Shown here one piece after another: positions 55,625 through 64,000 of a DNA stretch of 64,000 bases. The first letter of the stretch is position 1; the number at the start of each line of letters is the position of its first letter. The notes beneath the pieces were generated by a model. The model made no database searches and was not told the DNA's origin. It saw only the letters and a program-made list of their open reading frames with translations. Made by a program: the position numbers and the translations under genes. The stretch covers positions 113,435,001-113,499,000 of the forward strand of contig NC_091117.1 of NCBI RefSeq assembly GCF_040183065.1, read 5' to 3'. Source of the DNA: Periplaneta americana. Taxonomy: Eukaryota; Arthropoda; Insecta; Blattodea; Blattidae.

Positions 55625-56592
55625 ACTTACTTTTGGCTTTTAAAGAACCCGGAGGTTCATTGCCACCCAAAGCCCGCCATCGGTCCCTATCTTGTGCAAG
55701 ATTAATCCATACTCTATCATCATATCCCACCTCCTTCAAATCCATTTTAATATTATCCTCCCATCTACATCTTGGCCTTCCCAAAGGTCTTTTTCCCCCT
55801 CTGGCCTCCCAACTAACATACTATATGCATTTCTGGATTCGCCCATACATGCTATATGCCCTGGCCCGTTCTGGATTTAATGTTCCTAATTATGTCAGGT
55901 GAAGAATACAATGCGTGCAGTTTTGCATTGTGTAACTTTCTCCATTCTCCTGTAACTTCAGCCCTCTTAGCCCCAAATATTTTCCTAAGAACCTTATTCT
56001 CAAATACGCTTGATCTCTGTTGCTCTCTCAAAGTGAGAGTCGAAGTTTCACAACCATACAGAACAACCAATAATATAACTGTTTTATGAATTCCAACTTT
56101 CAGATTTTTTGACAGCAGACTAGATGACAAAATCTTCTCAACCGAATAATAATAGGCATTTCCCATATTTAATCTGCATTTAATTTCCTCTCAAGTGTCA
56201 TTTATATTTGTTACTGATGCTCCAAGATATTTGAAATTTTCTACCTCTTTGAAGGATAAATTTCTAATTTTTATATTTCCATTTCGTATAATCTGGTCAG
56301 GAGGCATAATCATATACTTTGTCTTTTCGGGATTTACTTAAAACCTATCGCTTTACTTGCTTCAAGTAAAATTCCCATGTTTTCCCCTAATCGTTTGTGG
56401 ATTTTCTCTTAACATATTCATGTCATCCGCATAGACAAGAAGCTGATGTAACCCATTCAATTCCAAACCCTCACTGTTATCCTGAACTTTCCTAATGGCA
56501 TATTCTAAAGTAAAGTTAAAAAGTAAAGGTGATAGTACATCTCCTTGCTTTAGCCCGCAATGAAAATATGTCGTTGAGGAAATTAAACATTA
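55625..56592 (-). pseudogene. RTE reverse transcriptase, 3' third
   Basis: On the minus strand from 56590: [20 protein letters not shown], then an intact [10 protein letters not shown] at about 56440 (catalytic Asp pair). The thumb and C-terminus follow across two or three frames: EKILSSSLLSKNLKVGIHKT, LYGCETSTLTLREQQR, EVTGEWRKLHNAKLHALYSS (frame 56166-55852) and the terminal KMDLKEVGYDDRVWINLAQD. It ends at the AAGTAATGA-type tail near 55625. Same family as the RTE pieces at 42495, 50955 and 55062. 5'-truncated, with frameshifts near 56340 and 55850. Confidence 0.85.
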
Positions 56593-57955
56593 AGGTATAT
56601 TCCTCCTCTTGTTTGTGACTTAATTGCTAATTTTGTATAACAACAATTAATTACACATTGATTAACTGCACGACAACACGGCATTCTTCAAGATAACAAT
56701 GGAATATGACACTAGAAACCTGTGTTTCTATGTAAGTCCTGCATTGTACTGAGTCTCCACAGGAGTAAATATGGCCGTGTCGGCATTTGTTAGATAAAAA
56801 AAAATTGTGGTATACTCTCCAATATACACTGCTCTGGACTAAACAATAAGCAATTTGCAGTCTGACTTAGGAAAATTCCATCTTCCCAATGTGAAGATTC
56901 TGGCAACTGCAGCAATCATGAAGGTCTGTAAGATGTAGTGAGCCCAGGGAATTTGAGCAAAGTGTCTGTAGCTCCTGGTATCCAGACGAGTCAACTCGGC
57001 AGTGACTGAATTCGACGACCTCGTAGTGCAACACTATTCTCACCCTCACCGGATAGAGAAGATATTAGCGATATGAGGCCCAAATTTTCCTTGAAAATGA
57101 TGACCCACGGCGTAGTGCATCAGGGACCCTGATACTACTATAACGTTTTTGGAATCCTCTTGTGTATCTGTTACACACACACAAAAAAAAAAAAGTCATA
57201 GGCCAACAGATGTAGCGAATGATTCTCTGCTGCATATTGGAAGGCATACGCTTCAATATTTACAAAAGAAAAGTAGAAAACGTGATCAAGAAAGTGAGGA
57301 GAGGAACATCTACATACTCTTCAATATTTACAAAGGAAAAGTAGAAAACGTGGTCAAGAAAATGAGGAGACGAACATCTACATTTTTTAAAAAATCTACT
57401 ACCATAGATGTCAATTACATCAGTTTTTGGTTAAAAGATGTTCTACTGCATTTGAAATGTAATAAAATGTTTCCAAAGTCATTCCAGTATACTGAAGAAA
57501 TCTATTTTCATCTGCATTCAGCTTATTAAACAAGAGATGTTATTCACCACACCTTTTTCTACAATGACTTATTGAATGAATATGAATTTTTTTCTCGTTT
57601 TTTTAATACATTATATAAGACTATCAAAATATACAAGAAAGTCTTCATCAGACAAGCTAGTCAACGTGTAAGCGATGGCAGGTTTTACCGTGTTCTCTGT
57701 GTCCACCACTTAGCACTTAACAGATGCAGGCAATCTGCGCTGGCAGTCAGCAAGCGGATTCCCTGCATTTACATGCTTTCTTTGTGTGCGTACTCTTACA
57801 GAAGAGTGTGAAAAAGCAGCCTATATAAAATATTCAATGATACTTTGTCCCAACCACTTCATTTCGAATCCACACTATCACATTTAAGGTGAGTGACAAA
57901 GTTAATACATATTTTAAATTGAAATTGAATTTGTATGTAAATAAAAGTACTATAT
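56593..57955. other. Mostly gene-free stretch with a 68-bp tandem duplication
   Basis: AT-rich. Frames at 57149-57529 and 57572-57811 have no domain I recognise. Two units starting CTTCAATATTTACAAA(A/G)GAA lie at 57251-57318 and 57319-57386. Confidence 0.4.
57251..57386 (+). repeat. Tandem duplication, 2 x 68 bp
   Basis: Each unit runs CTTCAATATTTACAAA, AAAGTAGAAAACGTG, CAAGAAA, TGAGGAGA, AACATCTACAT. The reading frame is not kept over both units (68 is not a multiple of three). Confidence 0.85.
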
Positions 57956-58742
57956 TGTGACAGCCGGGAGTTGATCACCCGTCCCACAGAGGGTGGGGCG
58001 CGCGTAGAAGGATCGAGGCACGCGGAGAGAGGGGAGGTTGCGAACTGGAAGGGACAGACGTAAGGGGAACGACGGCAAGCTGGGCCGCGGCAGAGAGGGG
58101 GAAGTAAAGTGATTGCGACTGAGGGGAGAAATCCAGAGAAGTTTCAGGAAGCGCCATCCTCTCGCCATCTGTAGATTGTTCGCGAAATCATAGTTTCTGG
58201 AAACTATGGTTTAGTGATAAATAGACGCGAGCGAACAAGGAGCGAGTCAATAGTCAGTTGTGGTTCTTGTTGGACAGCGAGTTCAGCTTGTGAACCAGCA
58301 GTCTAGGGTTCGACACGCGAGTGAACTTGAGCAGCGTCCAGGCGGAAGCAACGCAATTGGAAGTCTCGAGTTCGAGTGCAGTGGACTGTCTCCAGAAGTG
58401 TTGAGTTCGAAGTTCAGTGGACTGTCTCTGGAAGACTTGTGTTCGATATACGTTGAACTTGAGTGAATGAGCTAGAAGAACTAGCTAAGGCAAACGAACT
58501 GACAACTGACAGTTTTGTTTTGTAAATAGTGCTTTGTGAACATTAGTTGAGATTAGCAGTACATTGTTGTTCTCAATAATTCAAGTGAATAGTCATTGTC
58601 GTCTGTGGAGTGCAATAACGAATACAGTGTTGCTGTGTGGAGTGGAAATCCCATTGTTGACGGGAGTGTTTAAATTCAATTATAGAAAGTGATTATTGTT
58701 GTGACAATAAAAGTTACATTATTGTTTGAATTAAAAGTTACA
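57956..58742 (+). repeat. 5' LTR of a Ty3/gypsy-type retrotransposon
   Basis: It starts TGTGACAGCCGGGAG and ends TTAAAAGTTACA (TG...CA), 787 bp. It has a polyadenylation-like GACAATAAAAG near its 3' end (58702). It is followed after two bases by a primer-binding site and then Gag. No second LTR is found in the window, so the element is truncated. Confidence 0.75.
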
Positions 58743-58744
58743 AG

Positions 58745-58760
58745 TGGTATCAGAAGCGAG
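58745..58760 (+). other. Primer-binding site
   Basis: TGGTATCAGAAGCGAG directly after the LTR, of the 'TGGTxTCAGAAG' type complementary to a tRNA 3' end. The tRNA is not assigned with certainty. Confidence 0.6.
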
Positions 58761-58774
58761 ATATTATCGTCATA

Positions 58775-59812
58775 ATGGAGAACCTACAGCAGATCCTGCA
58801 AGTCATCGCGGAAATGAAAGCAGAAATGAAAAACGACATAAGTGAAGCAAAAACAGACATGAACAAGCACATTACTGAGGTGAAGAACGACCTAAGCGGA
58901 GTGAAAGGAGACATAAGCAGAGTGAAAGGCGACATAAGCGAAGTGAAAAATGACGTCACTACGCAAATTGGAAGCGTTTTGGCCCACGTAGATGGAATTG
59001 TTGCCATCGTGAGAGACGAACTTAAAGCCGATTTTGACAAACTAAACGAGAATTTTGCAACTATAAACGAGACAGTGGCCGAACTAAGACAGGACGTAGA
59101 CCATTTCGACGGCAAAATTCGCGCTCTCGAACGTCGTCAAGAGGAAACGAGTGAGTTGCTGGACAAGACGAGCGTGTTAATGGACCAACATGCTGAAGAA
59201 AACAAGCACATACTCGCGTTGGTGGATCGCTAGGCTAGAGAACAGAAACAGATAATTGCCGACGAAGTTCAACAGGCCGTGGAAAGATCGGCGGCAGAAT
59301 TGAGGACCCCATATAGTGGCCCTGTGGAACCATCGCCTTCAGCCAGACATTGAAACGTCAAAGCGCCAAAGTTCGACGGTACGACGTCTTGGGCGATACA
59401 CCGACGCCAGTTCGAGGCCATCGCAGAGCACAATGGATGGACACCAGCAGAGAAAACTACTCAGCTGCTGGCTGCGCTTCAGGGACAGGCGTCGGAGATT
59501 CTTCACAGTGTTCCAGAAGATGGACAGTCGCTGAGATAATGGCGGCCTTGGAGGGACGTTATGGTGACCATCGACTTGCGGCAGCATTTAGGACTCAACT
59601 GAAAACGAGGGTCCAATAGTCAGGCGAGTCCGTGCAAGAATTTGCGATGGCGGTGGAGCAACTGGCCCATAAGGCCCTCAAGGGCCTACCTACTAACTTC
59701 ATCGCTGGAGAGGCGGCCTACACCTTCGGCAGTGGAGTTCGAGACCCCGAGATCAGACAACAGCTACTTTTGGCCAAGCATCGCATCAACAATGGAAGCT
59801 TGAAGACTTGAG
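58775..59812 (+). pseudogene. Gag of the Ty3/gypsy-type element, decayed
   Basis: The first frame (58775-59233) begins MENLQQILQVIAEMKAEMKN and is a long heptad coiled coil (ISEVKNDVTTQIGSVLAHVD), ending at a TAG. The capsid-like part continues in shifting frames: APKFDGTTSWAIHRRQFEAI, AEHNGWTPAEKTTQLLAALQ, GQASEILHSVPEDGQS, then LRDPEIRQQ-like sequence near 59745. 'KFDG...W..(Y)RQFE..A..NGW...EK...L...L.G.A' is the typical Gag of insect and crustacean gypsy elements. There are at least five stops or frameshifts. No protease, RT or integrase follows; the next sequence is unrelated. Confidence 0.8.
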
Positions 59813-60266
59813 ACCGCTGATCTGCATTTAGAGATTTCCCACATTTTTGAGAGAATAGAATTTTTCGGTCACTTGCAAAAATTCCACTAAATTCAGCAAC
59901 ATATTGCTACAAATGGAAATGAACACGACTTCACTTTCTGCATTATATCACCAATCACTTCACGTATGTACCAATACTGCATAAATGGTGAGCATGAATC
60001 AAGCCAATGCCTCTGACTGGAGACTATTCGAGTTGAATGCATTGCATTAGTAGTCATTTCATAGATACGGAGTTCCCCTTTGAGATTGTGAGACAACACA
60101 TGCAGTCAAGGTCACACCACACTACACTTAAGAAAGACATGCATTGACATTGTGTTTTCATTAATGTGTAGTATGTACGAGTTTTTGGATTGATTTAAAT
60201 ATTAGAACAAGAAAAAAATAACAATTTATGTATTTATATATAATTTATTTAAAATAGCCTATGTAT
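59813..60266. other. Gene-free stretch
   Basis: No coding signal or recognisable repeat. Confidence 0.4.
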
Positions 60267-60768
60267 CAGGTAGTTATAATTAAACTGATGGTGTTCAGCG
60301 TGGCACAGCACGGACTGTAATGATCGTACGAGTGTGAAACCTCGTACATATGCTAATTAAGCAGTGTGCTCGTGAATTATGCAAAAAAATAATTAGTTCC
60401 AAGTCTTGCCACCAGGTGAAAATATAGTGCTGTAAGCAGGCAGAACATTGTACGGGTGCAGGAAGATCAAACATATGATAACGTGGTTCTGGCACGTTTA
60501 TTAGGAACTATGGTTACAAACACTGTTCACCGTGGCTTCCCACCTCAGCAACATGTTGCATCTGTAACATGGTCTACAGTTGCTCGCAGCATATCTGGTG
60601 AAATCAGAGCGACATATCATTGTATGCTAGCCTTTAGATTAGGCAGAGACCGGATATGGCCCTGATGGCATTGCTTAATTAGCATATCTACTAAGTTTCA
60701 CACTCCTACGATCATTACAGTCTGTCCTGTGCCATGATGGACACCGTCAGTTTAATTATAACCACCTG
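60267..60768. mobile_element. MITE with 100-bp terminal inverted repeats
   Basis: Ends CAGGTAGTTATAATTAAACT and, on the minus strand, CAGGTGGTTATAATTAAACT. Similarity continues for about 100 bp (GGACTGTAATGATCGTACGA against GACAGACTGTAATGATCGTA). TAT flanks both sides (60264-60266, 60769-60771). The 69-codon frame at 60456 has no known domain. Confidence 0.85.
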
Positions 60769-61016
60769 TATTTATATAAAATTATTACAATAATTCGTAT
60801 TTTTAGGTGAAATGAAATTTAATATACAAATTACCGTGTTCTGGTTCGGAATTTTTGTCTTAGTTAGTCTTTTATCTATAAACAAAAAAAAAAAAAATAT
60901 TTACATACAGATCCCTTCCCTAGTCATATGTCAATTGATGATTTATGATTAGTAAGTCGAACGATTATCAGAGACAATGTCCAATTTCAGTTCGTCCACA
61001 CTGAAATAAAGTTCAG

Positions 61017-62045
61017 ATGATGGTAACGTCCTTGTCTCTAAAAGGTCCAAACATAATGTCCTCTTCCCAAAAGGTCCAATACACAAAATGTTCACTTTCC
61101 AAAAGGTCCAACCAAGTGAAGAGTCCTTTTTTCATAATGTCCATAGAAATAAGGCCTCTTCATTCAAAATGCCCAATTTCCAAAGTCCAAACACAAATTG
61201 TCCAGTGACAGTGGTAAATGCACCAAAACAAGAAATTATTCTTGACCAGTAAATAAGAAAGAATCAACATATTTATTTCCAAAAATAACTTTACACTAAA
61301 AAATTTCTCCCTCTCCAGGTTAATGTCTTTCTCGGGATTGCTATTGAGCTTAAGGTGGTATGAAATGGCCCTAAATTATCGTGGAACGTCATTATTGTTT
61401 TTATACACTTGATTATTATTAGTCACAATATTGAACACACTATGTTGATTTGCAATGTACTTTCTGCTTAATGGTTGTTTCACATATAAATGGGCTCCTA
61501 ACACTTGAGTGAATAGAGTCTCCATATCGGTCTGTTGCTGATGTGGGTTTTGAATAAATCTTCAGATGTTAACATGGTGAGCAACAACTAGTCATTGAAA
61601 TTGACAATGGAAATCTTCTACTACATTGTTTGTACGTTGTTAACCACTGACGACCAGTTCATATACGAGTACATTCCGTGTTCCAGGGGCAAATCTTGGT
61701 GGGACTGCTCGCCTTCTTCCTCTTGCAGCACGTCTGCTAATATATGTGGCTTCAACATAGGATGCAAGTTCTAGGATTTCTTCAGATTAAAACTCAGTGA
61801 CTTCTCTGTTGGACTTTATGTTAGCTTGTACTTTATTTCTATTGGACTATATTTCTATAGAACCTTTTTTTTTCATTGGGCCATAACTTAACAGGACAAT
61901 ATGTTTATTTGGACCATATAAGTATTGGACCATTTCGTACTTTGGACTAATTCCTTCTGGACTTTATATCATGGACATTTTGTTATCTGGACAATTTCTG
62001 TTGGACCTTTTAGCTCATTGGACTATTTGCATTGGACCTTACCTC
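61017..62045 (-). mobile_element. MULE-derived element with 'AAAGGTCCAA' subterminal repeats
   Basis: The left 180 bp hold many AAAGGTCCAA/GTCCAA motifs and the right 230 bp their inverses TTGGACCTTT/TTGGAC. This gives long degenerate terminal inverted repeats. The interior carries a MULE transposase fragment on the minus strand. Exact ends and target duplication are not resolved. Confidence 0.65.
61330..61790 (-). pseudogene. MULE transposase C-terminal fragment
   Basis: Minus-strand pieces: YVEATYISRRAARGRRRAVP, PRFAPGTRNVLVYELVVSG, then a stop, QRTNNVVEDFHCQFQ and METLFTQVLGAHLYVKQPLS. 'RTNN.VE..H..F' after a 'TYIGRR.RG.RR.P.F....WN' block is typical of the end of MULE transposases in animals, as I recall them. 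Stops and short frames show decay. The DDE core is missing. Confidence 0.65.
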
Positions 62046-62551
62046 TGTTAATGAGTCAAACAACAATTGCTTGACAGCGCTAAATCCAGAGTGATGCACA
62101 TACATGCAACGAAACAGTAGAGCAAAAAGCCATTCGAGGGTGAAAAAATAATTATTAAACAATAAGATTTCTCATGCAATATAAGTGATATTCATCAGGA
62201 TCCAATAAAAATATCTTATTAATAGTACCACTTTTACCAGGTTTCATTCTGTAGACAAAGAGAAAAAAGGATCTATGCAATAGTAATAGCATTTATACAC
62301 TTATTTATTTGTTTATTTATGCACTTCAAACTAGATGCATCATTATGGAGAAAGAAAATGCAAATGGGTTGTAAATAAAGTAGTGGCAACTCTGCCAGAA
62401 ATGGGTCATGCGCATTCGCATGCCATATGAGACAACTGGTGATTGTGTTTGGAGATATTGTCGATATATTGAATGATAAAACTGGTTGATATGACAACAC
62501 ATGTTATTGTGCATGGTTAAATGTAGAGCACTATTTTTAACTGCTCTAAAA
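62046..62551. other. Gene-free stretch before the mariner copy
   Basis: No coding signal. The frames at 62273-62514 have no domain. The mariner 5' UTR and terminal repeat may lie here. Confidence 0.35.
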
Positions 62552-63596
62552 TATGTTTACTAAACTTGAACAGCGATTGTGGATAAAAATCAAGGTAGCC
62601 CATGGTAGAAATGCACACCAATGTCATCAAGGGTTACTTGAAGCTTGTGGCAATGATGCATTAATGTATCAGATGGTTGCAAGATGAGTCTCTGCATTTC
62701 ATAGGGTTGGAATGAGACGGCACATGTGGCTCACATAGGTTGCCTGTCCATTTGTGATGAGCAAGTGGAATTAGTGCTAGGTCTCCTTGCTGTTATCCAT
62801 CACTGGACTGTACGAGAATTATCCATCGAGGTTGGACTCAGTCATCAAACTGTGTGGCACATTCTGAAGAAAAACCTCCACATGAGAAAAATTGCAGCAT
62901 GCTGGGTTCCTCATAATCTGACAGAAGCGGCACCGATATGCAGTAGCTCAACTCCACCTACACAAATACCAGAATGAAGGGGACGAATTCCTGCATCACA
63001 TTGTTGCCATTTACAGACGTGGGCATGGGCATATGTGTCTGAACTAAAGCGTCAGTCTAATGAATGGCACTACAAAGGATCATGTCCAAAAAAAAAAAGC
63101 GCAATATGAACCTTCTAGGGTGAAAGTCATGCTGATAGTGGCATACAACAGCGAAGATGTTATCATTAGCCATGCCATACCTCAAGATCAAAATGTCAGT
63201 GCTGTATATTACCAATATTTTCTTGAACACAACCTACGTTCAGCAATGTGGTGCAGATATCCACATTTCCTGAGTGACAATCCACCTTTCATTTTGCATG
63301 ATGATGTTCGTCATGTCGCAGGAGCAGTGGCAGAATTGCTACAGAGATGGGATTGGGAAGTATTGAAACATCCTCTGCATTCCCCTGACATGAGTCCTTG
63401 TGACTACGACTTGTTTCCACTGTTGAAAGAACCACTTAGAGGCAAGAGGTTTCCAGATATTGCATCAGTGCTTCATGCAGTAGGGCAGTCTATCAGAGAG
63501 ATCAACAGAAACAACTTCACTAACAACATTCAGTGGTTACCACAGATTTGGCAAAAGATACAGAAACATGTTAGTGATTATATTGAGGGGATGTAA
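62552..63596 (+). pseudogene. mariner-type transposase (DD34D class), decayed
   Basis: It starts MFTKLEQRLWIKIKVAHGRN and continues AHQCHQGLLEACGNDALMYQ (helix-turn-helix, first half), MVAR-stop-VSAFHRVGMR, and a second helix-turn-helix (YENYPSRLDSVIKLCGTF). The first catalytic Asp region, normally VAxDETW, reads IVAIYRRGHG: the Asp codon is changed and one base is lost, so the frame slips at about 63010. The next frame (63060-63596) is long: RVKVMLIVAYNSEDVIISHA, PQDQNVSAVYYQYFLEHNLR, FILHDDVRHVAGAVAELLQR (second Asp; one residue missing in the usual DNARPH), WEVLKHPLHSPDMSPCDYDL (third Asp) and the terminal HVSDYIEGM. With that deletion corrected, the spacing is 34. At least four lesions. 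Confidence 0.88.
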
Positions 63597-63692
63597 ATGT
63601 ATTTCCCATGTAAGTTCAATAATATGTTCATACTGACTATGTTACCACTACATTATTTACAACTCTTGTATAAATCACTGCGTACATGAATT
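63597..63692. other. mariner 3' flank
   Basis: AT-rich sequence between the transposase stop and the terminal MITE, ending in TGAATT. The mariner 3' terminal repeat is not obvious. Confidence 0.3.
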
Positions 63693-63923
63693 CGCGGGTG
63701 CTCGTGTAAAGGAGGTTAAGTATGAATTGGCTAAAGTGGGATAAGTAAAGATTTGAACCCTCCACGATTACTTCTGTCTTGCGTTAAAGGTATTAAATCA
63801 TGCTTCCATCTATGATGCAGTTACTGTGCTCCGTATTTTGTGAAAAGGGGTTTTGTTCAGTACCAAAGAAGAGAAGTTTACATACCTTACAATTTGACTT
63901 AACCCCCTTTACACGAGCACCTG
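63693..63923. mobile_element. Short MITE near the right edge
   Basis: Ends CGCGGGTGCTCGTGTAAAGG and, on the minus strand, CAGGTGCTCGTGTAAAGGGG, both then GGTTAAGT. TGAATT flanks both sides (63687-63692, 63924-63929). The centre includes AAGATTTGAACCCTCCACGA, a tRNA-like T-arm fragment that is probably chance. Confidence 0.7.
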
Positions 63924-64000
63924 TGAATTATTGTATTATACCTTCTCATATTACCATGGCACTGAACCTTCTGGAGAAACAGAACAAAATGTTGAGTACT

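Overview
This is a eukaryotic, almost certainly insect, window. It is AT-rich, has spliceosomal introns and poly-A/AATAAA-type ends, and is built almost entirely from transposable elements in many states of decay. The repeat families (an RTE-type LINE ending in GTAA repeats, two tRNA-headed SINE families, a mariner family, dispersed 'aggcct' motifs) look like a large cockroach-type (Blattodea, e.g. Periplaneta) genome. That assignment rests on recall and is inference. I see no bacterial, viral or CRISPR features, and only one host gene: the first coding exon of thymidylate kinase (36835-36973, +).

Layout. 1-4023 (-) is a Jockey-type LINE with ORF1 and ORF2. 4194-8460 (-) is a second LINE, split by a 3.06-kb TIR element (4287-7348) with an exact TAT duplication; that element carries a MADF-domain gene and probably a nested PIF/Harbinger-like element. 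9907-13531 is a CGGBP1-type hAT whose intron contains a Penelope-like element (PLE, 10829-11601). 13640-14988 (-) is a Tc1/mariner-superfamily transposase with about 81 residues between the last two acidic residues (Sailor/DD82E-like). Two THAP/P-element copies lie at 17602-20505 (+) and 23096-25473 (-). 27748-31611 is a decayed hAT. 31687-32709 is a TTA-flanked TIR element. 32761-36530 is a second PLE-type inverted repeat, split by a nearly intact hAT (33550-36315, 8-bp target duplication). The thymidylate kinase exon follows 305 bp after the PLE.

The right half. 41960-46192 (-) is another CGGBP1-type hAT invaded by an RTE (42495-46047), itself invaded by a 175-bp hammerhead-bearing retro-insert (43343-43517). 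50757-55336 is a large inverted duplication with arms of about 1.15 kb; one arm was later hit by a 1.6-kb TA-flanked transposon. 57956-59812 is an LTR, primer-binding site and decayed Gag of a Ty3/gypsy-type element. A MITE, a MULE remnant, a mariner copy and a final MITE complete the window.

The genes do not form an operon or pathway. The main biological content is a stack of nested insertions whose order can be read from target-site duplications, several of which restore the interrupted reading frame exactly when one duplicate is removed. The best candidates for something less described are three Penelope-type sequences with hammerhead-ribozyme-like cores, two of them long-armed inverted repeats with a one-sided 3' extension.
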